From assembly GCA_009761415.1 (NCBI GenBank), contig QUOL01000012.1, positions 1,007,001 to 1,071,000 on the forward strand: a stretch of DNA of 64,000 bases. The letters run 5' to 3'. Shown here in pieces: positions 1 through 11,200 of this stretch. Each line of letters opens with the position of its first letter. The stretch's first letter is position 1. The DNA comes from Sarcomyxa edulis. Lineage: Eukaryota > Basidiomycota > Agaricomycetes > Agaricales > Mycenaceae. The notes under the pieces were generated by a model. That model saw only the letters and a program-made list of their open reading frames with translations. It ran no database searches and was not told where the DNA came from. The position numbers and the translations under genes are program-made.

Positions 1-32
1 GCAAGAGCAGCAAGGGCGACAGAGAAACGCAT
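1..32 (-). CDS. 5' tip of a secreted-protein gene (partial)
   Basis: The first bases, read on the minus strand, give ATG and then MRFSVALAALA before the window ends. A Met-Arg start followed by a run of Ala, Val, Leu and Phe is the typical opening of a fungal signal peptide, so this is probably the N-terminus of a secreted protein whose body lies outside the window. A TATAAAT-like word lies on the same strand at 194-200. The gene would be divergent from the decarboxylase gene that starts at 284. Only eleven residues are visible, so the family cannot be named. Confidence 0.5.
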   Translation of the reverse strand, partial: MRFSVALAAL

Positions 33-283
33 TTCGTAAAGAATGAAGAATGAAGAGCCTATGCAATCGAGTCAGTATACACAACTACACCCGATACAAC
101 GATGTACACACTCTGCTCGTTATTCTATTGAAATTGAAAAGAAAGGAAAGGAAGGGATCAAAGGGGAAGAAAGAAGAAAGTTGGCCACTCGGAATTTATA
201 GGTGAGAGAACGCGACGCGTCCCTGGCCCTGACGAGACCGTCGATCATTTATAGATGATGAATCCTTTCTTGTAGGCATCACC

Positions 284-1148
284 ATGCCATCTTTTGTCGC
301 TGCCAACGAACGAACTGACGGTCATACACATGTCTTACTGCTGTCCACCGGCAGTGTGGCATCAGTCAAAGTTCCTCTGATTGTCAAAGAATTAGCTCAA
401 GTTCGTCTCTGTTATATCTCTCATGTTTGAGGCTGAATCGAGTCGGACTTTAGTATGAGAAAGTTAAAGTTCAAGTCGTAGCAACGAAAGCTTCTCTGGA
501 ATTTTTCCATGTAGAAGATGTAGATGCCAAGGTATGGACGGACGAAGATGAGTGGACGGTGGGTGTTTCTAGATCTTAGAAACCGACATGACCGACTCAA
601 TGATTTGCTATGGGGATCACTTCTAGGGCAGATACAAAATTGGAGACCCAATTTTACACATCGAGCTACGAAGATGGGCTGATATCGTCCTCGTCGTTCC
701 GTGTTCCGCCAATACGCTGTCCAAGATCGCACACGGGCTATGCGATAACCTTGCCGTACGCTGTTCACTTTTCTTGGAGTGTTCGATTAATGTTGGATCT
801 TCTAGACTTCCCTTCTTCGAGCTCTGGCACCCACTACCCCCACCTACGTCTTCCCAGCAATGAATACTCTGATGTACGAGCATCCTCTCACTTCCGAACA
901 CCTTCGCATCGTCCGTGATGTCGTTCGTTATCACGTCGTTGGCCCTATTGGGAAAGCTCTGGCTTGCGGTGATGTCGGTGAGTGTCATTTTAGTGACATC
1001 CAACTGTCCGAACCGTGAATAGCTTCTTGACGCTGATTTTTTGCCCCTTTGCATAGGAATGGGCGCCATGACGGAGTGGCGAGATATCGTGCAGATAGTC
1101 GTGGACACATTCTATCTTACTAAATCAGTGAGTCACATTGCAGGATAG
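284..1148 (+). CDS. phosphopantothenoylcysteine decarboxylase (PPCDC)
   Basis: This flavoprotein decarboxylates 4'-phosphopantothenoylcysteine to 4'-phosphopantetheine, the third step of coenzyme A synthesis, in the cytosol. Five exons (284-400, 454-558, 627-755, 806-977, 1057-1148) join to 204 residues, the usual length for the single-domain HFCD family. Visible landmarks are HVLLLSTGSVASVK at the FMN-binding N-terminus, GDPILHIELRRWADI with the expected catalytic His, SANTLSKIAHGLCDNL, the PAMNTLMY substrate-binding motif, and ACGDVGMGAMTEW, the flexible clamp carrying the conserved Cys. All junctions are GT-AG and keep frame. It ends 86 bp from the stop of the convergent DUF3605 gene. The spliced protein matches the family along its whole length, so I am confident of the identity. 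Confidence 0.93.
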
Positions 1149-1234
1149 AAAAGCCACCCGCTGTATCTTCTAGTCTCAAATTCATGTATTTCTACGATGC
1201 ACATTAATATCATTCCTCCTAGATTCCTTCCATT

Positions 1235-2314
1235 CTATGACGCTGCGATCTCCTCTGGCAATTTCTGTCTCGCGAAGACATGGATATGTGCCAACCCCGG
1301 CACACTTTGAAGTCTCTGCAGAACATCAGCCAATCTATGGACCCGAGGCATATCCTACGGACAAGACGTACGGGTGGATTCACAAACCAAGCAGTCTCCC
1401 ACTCCTTCTCAGACCAACGATTCTTCACAAAACGACCCACCTCCTCACCGGCCCGACGTACTAACTGTTCTTCCTCCTCGGACCCCTTTTCAGAACGTAC
1501 GAGTTTGTCGAGCGTCACGTTCCATTCGGACAGTGCGGGCAAGCAGGAAGGAAGTAGAGATGGGGAGGGAGGGGGAGAGTCGTGTCCAGTGAATCCCCAG
1601 AGGCCGTCTTGATCGACCCGCGCAGCTATGGACGCGTCTACCAGATCCGAGTGGAAGATTGGGATCTTGGTCCATATCAGGGTGTGTTCTATCTCTGGTG
1701 GGACTGTGGGCGAGTCATTGTATCACTCATAAGGGAGGGACGGTCTTGGATATAGACGCACCTGAATATGGCCAGTCATTCTGAATGATGCTGATGAATT
1801 TCGGAGGAGTGTCAGCGGTAAAGTAGGCTGGCGCTTCAGAATCAGTCGCTAGTGCTTCTGTCTGTCCATCCGACTCAGGTTTCTCTACGAGTGCAGAGTG
1901 GAGAAGTGATAAAGTATCTGGCTTCCCCCATTGCAATCGATATTCTCGCAAGTAGTTGACTAGACTGGCGTTATTCACCAAGTCTTCCACGTAGATCATG
2001 TCAACTCACCCATCGACCCATATTTCTCGCGAATCCCAACAGCCCATAGCTCATATCGCTTCTGGAGTTTCTTGTCTCGTTTCAGGAGACCCAAGTCGCT
2101 ACACCACATGTGTCCCTTAAGGCAAACCCACAGAAAGAGCTGGGGAGATCACATACCCTGAATTGACGAACGTCTTCATCTGCGTCCATGTGAACTTGCC
2201 AGGGTAGTAAGTTAGGAGTTCAGCACGAGTAGGCAACCCCGTCCCCAGTGGTACCAAAGTCGCGTCCGAGTCGGATGGTCCTTCGACACCGTTTCGCAAT
2301 TCATTGACCGTCAT
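1235..2314 (-). CDS. DUF3605 family protein
   Basis: The function is not established. Fungal relatives are often labelled N-acetylglucosamine-induced protein 1 by similarity. The start is MTVNELRNGVEG near 2314, followed by PTRAELLTYYPGKFTWTQMKTFVNSG, an exon around 2030-2105 (DLGLLKRDKKLQKRYELWAVG), an exon with QWGKPDTL and ending NDWPYS near 1757, and an exon with EHTLIWTKIPIF and FVNPP. The last exon reads RLQSVPGLAHIHVFARQ and then stops. The pairing of an LIWTK-type segment with WFVNPP-RLQSV and HIHVF is what identifies DUF3605. Introns are short and GT-AG. The protein is soluble, with no signal peptide or membrane segment. It is tail-to-tail with the PPCDC gene. Confidence 0.82.
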
Positions 2315-2481
2315 GTCAGTGATATTCGCCTCGATGATGATAAAGATGGTGGTAGCAGCGAAAGACCTACGTCGACGGCGACGGCGCCACCTCAACAGAA
2401 GACTCGGACAGCCCAGCCCAAGGTGTGATCGAATCGAGCGGGCCATCTTCCCTCTTTGCCATCATCATCTATCAGATCGAA

Positions 2482-3818
2482 ATGTCGAATTCAAATTGGA
2501 GAACTCAGAAACCTATAGCTGCAACCAGAAACAGCAATAATCCCAGGGGTGGAAGATCAGTAGGAGGTCCGGCGCGAGGGAGGAGGCAGATGCAGTACAT
2601 CGCCTCTGTGAGCAGGAGTAGTGGATTGGAAAAAGATGGCGACGCGTGAGTTTCCGAACATCTTCAGTATGTTCTATCAAGGAGAACATACAGTTGATAG
2701 ATAATAGCTTCACAGGTTGAAAGATTACAGTGTTCAAGAGGAATATCGAGATTTCATTCAGGCCAAGGTCTAACAAAAGTAATACGAATGAGACTCCAAT
2801 ATTGACGTGTATTCCACCAGGTCGAAGATCTATGGAAAGACTACACCCAGGCTGAAGATGGGGTGGACTCGAGGAAACGTCTGGACGCGCAGGAGAATAT
2901 CCTCATCTTATTCCGTGAGTCCAATTCTATGATCAAATGGTATAGAGTATTCATCTTTCGTTCAGGAAAGCTCAGGGAAGGCATCAGCTCTTCTCGTAGA
3001 ACAGACGTATTTGCCTTGGAAGGTATGCCCCCTACCCTTCTCAACGAGAGGCTGATCTCAAAATGTTCCAACAAGTCTACGAAACCTCACTGTACCTTGC
3101 CGCATTATTCGACTCCTCCAAACAAATGTCTTCCATCATTCCTCATCTCATCCCGGACATGTATATATCCAATCCCACATCATCTTCCAACCGCCTACTG
3201 ACGACTCTCATATCGCTCCTACACCATCTCGTCTCATACTATCCCTCCCAAGGTACTTTTCACCAACACCTCGATTCCCTCCAATCGTCTTTCCTTCCGA
3301 AGAAGTCACCGGAATCGGTTTGGCTATCATCCCTCTGTCGCAGCCTTCGATGTCATAACTATGCGAAATTCGAAGAACTCACTCGATCGTCCTCATTCTC
3401 ACATTTCGTCCCCATCTCGAAGTCTCCTTCACCACCCCCACCAAGTTCTTCACCTCCACCTCCACATCCACATACGAATGCAAACACGAACCGAGACATC
3501 GGAAGGAAAGCTCTATTCAATTTGGTCAATGGACTACGTAGGAAATGCCGCGAAGCTACATGGACGATCATCCGTGGTGCTTATCGAGAACTCACACTGA
3601 CGCCACATCTAGACGCAAACGTACCTTCGGGAACTCGCGCTTGGCTGTGTAGATCTCTTGCATTGTCTCCTGTTTCCGAGACTAAGACAGATGACGGGAG
3701 CAATGCTAGTGTAGATGTTGATCTTGTTGATGACTGGATGGAAATGAAACGGAAAGAAGAACATGTTCGGCCTAGGGAGGGGATAGAGGGCAAGTGGATC
3801 GTTTGTAAGATCAGATGA
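2482..3818 (+). CDS. SAC3/GANP-family protein
   Basis: The start MSNSNWRTQKP leads into a basic, Gly/Arg-rich N-terminus. Short exons then give LKDYSVQEEYRDFIQAK, VEDLWKDYTQAEDG and KLREGISSSRRTDVFALE, and a long last exon from about 3074 to 3818 begins VYETSLYLAALFDSS. The helical body includes LCRSLRCHNYAKFEELTRS and KALFNLVNGLRRKCREATWTIIRGAYREL. This resembles the SAC3/GANP fold (chain of helices, the N-Y-x-x-F motif, then R-x-x-A-L-like helices and a winged-helix-like end), as in small SAC3-domain proteins linked to mRNA export or centrosomes. A Pro/Ser-rich loop (ISKSPSPPPPSSSPPPP) interrupts the domain. Divergence is high, so the family call is an inference from motif order. The exact partner complex is unknown. 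Confidence 0.65.
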
Positions 3819-4027
3819 AATGAATACGTCGGGCTGTGTTATGTGTGTATTATTCTGTACGTCTGAACCTGTAGATATACAAATTCCTTTTCATATATGG
3901 ACAAACTATGAGTCTGAAGTACTAGGAAGTGCGAGTGCAATGAATGGTATATCTCGTCCCAGTGTATCAGATGCCTACTGCTTGCTATAACTCGAAATAG
4001 TGGCTTTTCGGTTCTTCGAGTTTTCCA

Positions 4028-5257
4028 CTAATCGATCTTGACCTTGCCTAGTAGATCAGCAAGAGCATCGGCGTCCTTGTCGACAACGGTAGGTTTCTGT
4101 TGCTCTTCTGAACCCGCTGCATCTTTTGCCTCCTCCTTCTCCTCTTCGTCTTCGTCCGAATCCTCGTCGTCGTCATCACTGACGAACAGTTTCCCACCTC
4201 GTTGCTTCAAAGTAAGAGCAAGCGTCTCCAAATGATCATCGTCATCATCCGCTTCGTTCCACTGCAGCTCTAACGCCATCAGAGCTGCCAGTTTCTCTGA
4301 AATGCCACCAGCTAGAATGCCAAACGTCTGCGTGTCCAGGTTATTGTTTTGGAGCTGCAGCGTGTGCAGTTTCGGATTCGAGCCAGTAGCAAGTGCGGAA
4401 ACGATGAGCGGAACCTCTCCGTCTCCCGAAAGAACACAATCAGACAAGTTGAGTGTATGAAGTTCTGGCCACGATGGCAAGGATTCGGTCCATGCTTCTA
4501 TACCCGTCAATTGCCCATCTGCGGTGAACGTATTATCTTGAAAATCGATGTGTTGCAGATCGGGATTTTTAGCTAGACCGCGAGCGAGAGCGGTGATACC
4601 GTCCATCCTGATTCCATTTTGAGGCATCCGTACTTCGACGAGAGTGCCGTGAGCAGCGAAAGCTGCTGCCCAAGACGATGCTGAACCATCTTCGAGACGA
4701 TTACGGCCGCAGATGATGGTGCGCAGGTTAGATCTCTTTCCTTCTGCTTTGCTCAGGTTGGCAGATTCAAGCAGTGCATCTGCGAGGATGGCGCCACCCG
4801 CTGGTCCTAGACCGTTGTTATTGAGCTTCAGGACTTGGAAGCTGCGATTGTGGGTGAGGAAGGGAACCATGGGATCTACGGATCGACCACCGAATGCATT
4901 GTCGCTGAGATCTAGCTCGACGAGTGATGTCTTGTCTTTCAGTGCATCACATATTGCGGTTAGTGCGAGTGGGATCTCAGAGATCAGCCGGCCGGTAAAG
5001 ATATCTGCGAAATCTGCGACCTTGTAGGCGCGAGTGAGCCGCATACTCATCGAATAGTTGGATGAACATACCTTGAGATTGGTTGCCTTGTCTAGAAACT
5101 CTGCTAGTGCTAGAGACGCGTCGACTCCAATAGTATTTCCGCCCAGATGAATTTCCTCGATGAGAGTTGGGTCAACTTGCAGCCATGGCTCTATATCTGC
5201 ACGAGTGTCTAGTTTTAGTCCTTTTCCGTTGAGAGATAGGATTGTGGAAGGTGCCAT
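4028..5257 (-). CDS. rna1: Ran GTPase-activating protein (RanGAP/Rna1)
   Basis: This protein stimulates GTP hydrolysis by Ran in the cytoplasm and so sets the Ran-GTP gradient for nuclear transport. The protein starts MAPSTILSLNGKGLKLDT and has leucine-rich repeats throughout (HLGGNTIGVDASLALAEF, ELDLSDNAFGGRSVDP, LKLNNNGLGPAGGAIL, LHTLQLQNNNLD). The segment VADFADIFTGRLISEIP and the catalytic-region NAFGGRS are characteristic of the family. The C-terminus is a long acidic Asp/Glu tract followed by a short tail, as in Rna1. One intron (5021-5071, 51 nt) is removed between TNLK and VADF, giving 392 residues. The upstream in-frame ATG at 5305 adds 16 residues with no similarity and was not chosen. 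The gene is divergent from the hydrolase at 5524. Confidence 0.93.
   Translation of the reverse strand: MAPSTILSLNGKGLKLDTRADIEPWLQVDPTLIEEIHLGGNTIGVDASLALAEFLDKATNLKVCSSNYSMSMRLTRAYKVADFADIFTGRLISEIPLALTAICDALKDKTSLVELDLSDNAFGGRSVDPMVPFLTHNRSFQVLKLNNNGLGPAGGAILADALLESANLSKAEGKRSNLRTIICGRNRLEDGSASSWAAAFAAHGTLVEVRMPQNGIRMDGITALARGLAKNPDLQHIDFQDNTFTADGQLTGIEAWTESLPSWPELHTLNLSDCVLSGDGEVPLIVSALATGSNPKLHTLQLQNNNLDTQTFGILAGGISEKLAALMALELQWNEADDDDDHLETLALTLKQRGGKLFVSDDDDEDSDEDEEEKEEAKDAAGSEEQQKPTVVDKDADALADLLGKVKID
5021..5071 (-). other. stop-free, in-frame 51-nt intron of RanGAP
   Basis: This intron begins GTATGTTC and ends CTACAAG. It is exactly 17 codons long and has no stop in frame. Retention would insert 17 residues between two leucine-rich repeats. 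Its removal restores the family-conserved LKVADFADIF. Confidence 0.8.
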
Positions 5258-5523
5258 GGTGGTTCGAGTGTAAAGTGAGTTGCAGTGAAGATCGGGGAAA
5301 GCCAAAGAATATTTGAGCGCGTGTTATCGATTTGCAAATCTCGATCGGGAGAGTGGTTGTCACGCTCGCTCGCATCGTGACCGTGACTCCCCAAGGTTCT
5401 AGCCATGATCATCGCTCAGTGGCAGCAGCCTATTCGATGACTACCTAGGCTATATTTACCTCGAGATATACATATCTATCTCACTCCTCATGCCGTTTTC
5501 TCCCCACACTACCAGAATATAGC

Positions 5524-6558
5524 ATGTCTCAACTCCAGGTCATCGAAGGCGAGGTCGACTTTGTTGTGCCTGCGGCTGGAAAGCCATGTAAAACTTGGTA
5601 TAAAGTGATCGGGGACCTTCAATTCAAGACACCTCTAGTAGCTCTCCACGGAGGGCCTGGATGTGCACACGAATATCTGCTAGTTCTCGCAGACCTCACA
5701 TCGTCCTTATCGATTCCTGTCGTCCTCTACGACCAAATCGGCAACGGCCAGTCGACCCATCTACCAGAAAAGAATGGTGACGGTTCATTTTGGACCGAAC
5801 AGCTCTTTCTGGATGAGCTCGATAATCTTCTCACTCATCTGGGAATCAAAGATAACTATGATCTATTGGGCCACTCTTGGGGTAAGCCTGCTACGGCATG
5901 CATATATCCTAGCGTTGCTTGACTTTGATTTGTAGGTGGAATGCTAGCTGCTCGGCACGCAGTCCAACAACCCAAAGGGTTAAAACGTCTCATACTGTCC
6001 GACAGTCCCGGAGACATGCGGCAGTGGGTAGCCGTTCAGAATGAATTGCGCACGAAGCTGCCGCAGGACATTCAAGAAGCCCTCACTAAGCATGAGGCTG
6101 CGGGAACGACTAGCGATAAGGAGTATACGGATGCTGTAGAGGTGTTCTACGCTCGACATGTCTGTATCTTGAAGCCGATACCGGCTGATGTGCAGGCTTG
6201 TTTTGCGTGGATCGACAAGGATCCCACGGTTTATCTTACTATGCAAGTTTTATCCTCTCTATCCCAACTACCTAGCATTGAACATGAATCTACTATACTT
6301 AGGAATGGCCCTTCTGAGTTCCACGTAATCGGAACACTTAAGGATTGGACGATCCTTGACGAGCTCCACAGAATCAATGTTCCGACTCTTCTCCTCAATG
6401 GCCGGTACGATGAAGCTCAAGACGTCCTCGTCGCGCCGTTTTTCCGTGCTATTTCCAAAGTGAAGTGGTACACCTTTGCAGAGTCCAGTCATTGCCCTCA
6501 GCACGAAGAGAGGGCCAGGTTCATGGAAATTGTTGGGGGATTCTTGACGAATGCTTGA
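5524..6558 (+). CDS. proline-iminopeptidase-like alpha/beta hydrolase (S33)
   Basis: Two exons (5524-5881 and 5936-6558) give 326 residues, the normal size for a proline iminopeptidase or L-amino-acid amidase of family S33. Visible features are [13 protein letters not shown], the oxyanion HGGPG motif, and [12 protein letters not shown], with the nucleophilic Ser brought together across the intron. The acid and base of the triad are probably Asp in [11 protein letters not shown] and His in [11 protein letters not shown]. There is no signal peptide, so it is probably cytosolic and releases N-terminal Pro or other residues from small peptides. Substrate specificity cannot be read from sequence. 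The plus-strand neighbour SDR1 starts 410 bp downstream. Confidence 0.88.
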
Positions 6559-6968
6559 GATATGAAGTCGAGCGTATACCTGCCAGGGAGTCATCTAATT
6601 CAATCAACTTCACTACGACATTAATGTATTGGTTTCATCCATGTCGGCGTTCGAAAGATCCTGCGAGTACCACGGTAAGAGAGAAATAGCCCCTGTTTAT
6701 GAATTTGTTCCAGACGGCTGTTGCACAACATACCGCATAGCTAAAAGCTTACAAAGCCGTGTCGTTTTACTTTGACCCGTGGAGCGCTGAGCTTCTGTTA
6801 CTGGATTGCTAATGTTCTGATTATTCAGACACTTGTGATGCCGAACGAACACATACGCGTCTGCAGCTGGCTGTACGCATACGCGTCACCTCGACGGTAC
6901 GCTATAGACTAGCCTATAAAACCACAATAGCCCACTGGTAGTTGTCCTCCAACTCACATTTCATCACA
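6559..6968. other. intergenic region holding the SDR1 promoter
   Basis: No gene is seen here. The right half, from about 6760 onward, is homologous to the sequence upstream of the inverted paralogue SDR2. It contains the shared ACGCGT pair and TATA box described separately. Confidence 0.6.
6855..6921 (+). promoter_or_regulatory. SDR1 promoter: ACGCGT pair and TATA box
   Basis: Two ACGCGT palindromes (6855-6860 and 6881-6886) are followed by TATAAAA at 6915-6921, 48 bp before the ATG. The same order is conserved ahead of the inverted paralogue. The sequence between them has drifted, which suggests the motifs are kept by selection or that the copy is young. ACGCGT is the core of the MCB element known from fungal MBF targets, but its role here is inference. 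Confidence 0.5.
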
Positions 6969-8101
6969 ATGCCTGCCACAATCACAGCTACCACAACTGC
7001 AGAAGAAGCAGCAGCCGCCTTCGCTTCCCAAATTCGCGGAAAGACCGTCTTGACCACTGGTGTCTCACCAGGCGGCCTAGGCGCGTACTTCGTCGAGACC
7101 ATCGCGAAATTCCAACCCAAACTACTCATCCTCGCTGGCCGCGACATCACGAAAGCCGCTGCGACCGAAAAGGCCATCGCTGCCATCGCACCTGGGGTGA
7201 AGACCCGAGTGCTGGAGCTTGATCTAGCATCACAGGTGCAGATCCGTAAGGCTGCAGCTGAAGTCAACGCCTACGAGGAACATATCGACGTATTAGTCAA
7301 CAACGCGGCGATTATGGCGTGTCCGTATGCGACGACTCCGGATGGGTTGGAGAGTCAGTTCGGGACGAACCATATCGGCCATTTCCTATTCACCAATCTC
7401 ATCATTGGAAAGGTATTAGCTGCTGGTCCTGGTGCACGCATCATCAACGTCAGTAGTGATGGACATAGACTCAGTCCAATTCGCTTTGACGATGTTGGAT
7501 TCTCAGTACGTCTCGACGTCTATAGTTCTGCAAAGTTTCGAAGCTTATAACGATGATACAGGAAGGAAAAACGTACCACAAATGGCGGGCATACGGTCAG
7601 GCGAAGACGGCGAACATACTGTTCTCAGTCGCACTTGCGGAAAAATTGAGATCCAAGGGCTTATTGTCCTTCAGCTTGCATCCCGGAGTCATTCAGACGA
7701 ACATCGGTCGGACTATGTCAGATGCCGATATCGAATCGCTCAGTAGGTGGCACACTTTCATATGGCAGACGGAACCTAATGCTTTTGGTGAATCTTAGAG
7801 GCGCTTGACGCCGAGTTGGGCAATTCACATTGGCAGAAAGGCTTCACGTTTGTGAACATCTCCGTTGGCACTACAACGCATGTCGTCGCGTCGTTTGACC
7901 CCAGTATTGTTGGTAAGTGCCTTTCAAGGTATCTCTCTGTCACCGATATTGACCTGTAGTCCAGAGCACAATGGTGCATACCTTGCTGCGGGAACTATCG
8001 CGCCACCAGAGGACTACGAGGAGTATGCTGTCAACAAAGAGAACGCTGAGCGATTGTGGAAAATCAGCGAGAAGATTGTGGGAGAGACGTTTGTGTATTA
8101 G
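6969..8101 (+). CDS. short-chain dehydrogenase/reductase SDR1
   Basis: This is an NAD(P)-dependent oxidoreductase of the classical/retinol-dehydrogenase-like SDR type, soluble, substrate unknown. Four exons (6969-7505, 7562-7742, 7799-7912, 7965-8101) give 322 residues. Visible motifs are TGVSPGGLG (Rossmann glycine motif), NNAAIM, INVSSDGH with the catalytic Ser, YGQAKTAN with catalytic Tyr and Lys (YxxxK), and HPGVIQTN after the active site. The C-terminus includes THVVASFDPSIV and EHNGAYLAAG, usual in fungal members of this group. It is the inverted near-copy of SDR2 at 17638-18741. The first 78 residues are identical between the two. It converges on SMC6, with 102 bp between the stops. 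Confidence 0.9.
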
Positions 8102-8203
8102 ATGCTCCTGGGAGCTGGTCGCCCAGATAATAAAATTCCACGAGGCGTGATTTACAACAAAGGTGGTCGAGTACTAGTGTAAGAAATAAGACCTGTTCTT
8201 CTT

Positions 8204-11200
8204 TCAGAAAGACAAAACACCCTGTCCACGTTCGGGATCAGTCATACGATGAACGCGTACGGTCTGTCCGATCTGAACATTGTTCATGTCTTGAGGCGTG
8301 ATGAGGATGTACTGCTTCTTGTCTGACTGATTCGCAGTATCGATCTGGGAGCGAAGAAAGGAGTTAGTTTGACATGAACTGACATGGACGCGGAGTGGAG
8401 GACGGACCATCATCCTCATACTGATACGGCGATTGACAGCATCCATGAACACATCGAATTCATCTGGATATCGTAATCAGTAAGGTAGGAACTCCATGAC
8501 AGAACGCATAGCTTTTACCAAGACATCTGAGAGGACATCCAATAGACTCCCATAACGAAAGCAAAAGACATATAGTCGAGAAAGACTTTTCACCTCCACT
8601 CAAAGAACGTGGATCCTTATCTCTGCCTTGAGTTCCGGTTTGATCGTCCGTTTGCACCTGACAATTGATATTAGATTTTCGACATTTCCGAGATGCACGC
8701 GCATACGTACTTTCAATTGCAACGTTCCTTGACCATGATCGAAGAGGACCTTGCCGAAATAGCCACGATGAGAAAGATGGTATCCGAAAACCAGTTTGCA
8801 ACGAAGGGCAATATGACGACGGAACTCTTGCCATTTCGCAAGTCGAACGATGAGCGATTGTTTGAGGGCCTAGTCGACAATCAATTGAGAATCGTATTCG
8901 ACAGGAATATTGATGAAACGACAAACCTTGTTCAGATTCGACATGTTTTTGAGTTCCTTTTCTGCAGCATCGAGAGCCGCCTTGGCTTTGTTGACTTCGA
9001 TTGTCATTTCTTCCACTGTGGCGCCGTGTCTATGTCGAACATGCATTCAGTCCCCACACGGGTGAATATGAATTCCATTATTGACCTTTTCTCGCGTTCT
9101 TGGAGTGCAGCGAGGACCGAATCAAGGTTGCGCTGGATGATATCCACTGTACGGGGATTTGGAACTTGTTCGCAATAATCTTGAGCCTTTTTCGTCCAAT
9201 TCTACGAATAGAGACAAAGTAAGTGATTGAGAAACCCAAACCCACAGATCGCGTACCATGAATTCTTCTTGCAAGACTCGAGCCGCTTCCTCAACTTGTT
9301 TCACCTTTGCATCTTCTTCCGCGAACTTGCCCTTGTAATAATTCTGCTCGTTTTGAGCAGTAAGTCGGCGACCGACCGCCTCTTCAATTTGATCCTGTAG
9401 CCCATGATCAAACCTATTTCGACTGGTGCAACGACGTACAGACTAACCTGGATACCCTTTCGTCGATCTTCGAATTCGTCAATCTCTGCTCTGACAGCGT
9501 TTAATTTCGTGAGCAACTCTTTTTGAAGATCATCGATTTTGGCCTTCTGTACGGTCAAGTCTTTGAACTGTTGCACAATCGACTCCTTTTCAGCTTCTGC
9601 ATCCTAGGAAACACAGAGCTAGTCAGCGAGATGGGGGAGAACTCGAGGAGATGATCATATACCTTCTTCGCGTCTTCGAAACCTGCGATACCCGCAGGTA
9701 AATCATCATTCGCCTCTTGAGTCAGTCGATTGACTTCGAGTCTAGCATTCCGATGTTTCTCGATGAGCCGTCTCTCTTGTGGCTATTACAAGTAAAAATG
9801 TGAATAGCTGAAGTTGCACATGAACATAAAACTCTTACAGTAAGAGCATCGATAGCTCGGCGGATCTCGCTGTGCTCTTTCTTCAATGCGTTCACTTTTT
9901 CGAGCACTTCCATGTACCGCGCTTCCTCGATCCTGACTTCTTCGCGGAAATGCCTAGAAGCTGGAATTTAACACTGCAGACCAGAAGGATTGACAGACAT
10001 AAAACCGTACTTCAAGTCCCCAGCGGCATCTCGACCAGTCAGTAATAAGTTCGTGTTTCCCGAGTTGATTTTGTTCAAACCAGTGGAAGAACCACCACCC
10101 TCACTAGACACATCCATTAGCATGTAGCGTGGCATATAAGGACAGATAAACCTGAAACGTACGGGTATACGGTAACACGGAAGAAATCGGCCGTCCAAGC
10201 TGTCCCTCCACGTATACTGTTCAGCATAGAGTCAGCTTCGGCTCGAGTCCTCGCAAGGATGGTGCGCTCTATATGAGCTTGATTGATCAGAACCCGAAGA
10301 ACAAAGGGATCGGTGATCTGTTGAATTGCGTGAGTAAGTTGGTCAATTGTAGCTGAATCAATGCACGAACGTCTAGAGCACGTAGGACTGTCAGCATATT
10401 CTCAGCAGGTTCGCCATTTCTGTAATCAAACAGGTCTTTTTGTGAGATGATGATCATCAAATGCGAGCTGTAACAAATGGATCAGCTCGATCGCGGAGCT
10501 GAAGCATGCTGAGCTACTCACTTTCTACTCTGTTCGAAGAGCTGCTTCAGGATAGGCCTGTCCCTGGCATCCGTGACAACGAAAGCCGTGAGAAATTGAC
10601 CCAGCTGAGATCTCAAGAGATCACCCCATTTCTGTGGATCCTTCACCTTGACATGGACACCCAGCGGTCCAAGAGGCATATCGCCGTTCCATCTAGTGGT
10701 CTGAACCCTCTCCAATAGTCCTTTGATGTTATTTCCGTATGCAGCGAGACTGTTCTTCTCCTGTTGCTGACAGGTCGTGATCATGCTCTGAGCCTCGTCG
10801 ATGTTCTTCTTTATACCCTTCAATTGTGCTTCCAATTCAGTACCAGATGCCTTCGCTGTGGCAGCCTGTTGTAGCAAAGTATTCCTGTGAGCATTTAGAG
10901 CGTCGAGCTCTTTCTGCGAGTCTGCCACATCTTTGCGTGCAGCATCAAGCTTTGCGTTCTGTTCGTCGCGTTTGGCTTGCGTAGAGGCTGCCATTCGACG
11001 CGTTTCTTCTGCGATTTGCAGGTCGTAGTCGACGATCAACTTGTTGGTCGCCTTCAAGCTCTGGTCCATGGCCTTCTCGTCATTCTAGGAATGAGACGAA
11101 CGATAAATCAGAGTTGGACGCTTCAGGGAAGAAAAGCCGGAATCAAACTACCTTGAAATCGGTAAGCCTTGACTTGTTTGCTCGCATCTCGTCTTGTAAT

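Noticed and set aside
623..1108. 161-codon minus-strand frame
   Set aside because: It lies opposite the well-supported exons and introns of the PPCDC gene.
6914..7267. 117-codon minus-strand open frame, mirrored at 18443-18796
   Set aside because: It is antisense to SDR exon 1 in both paralogues. The two frames match because the coding DNA matches, and the frame has no domain.
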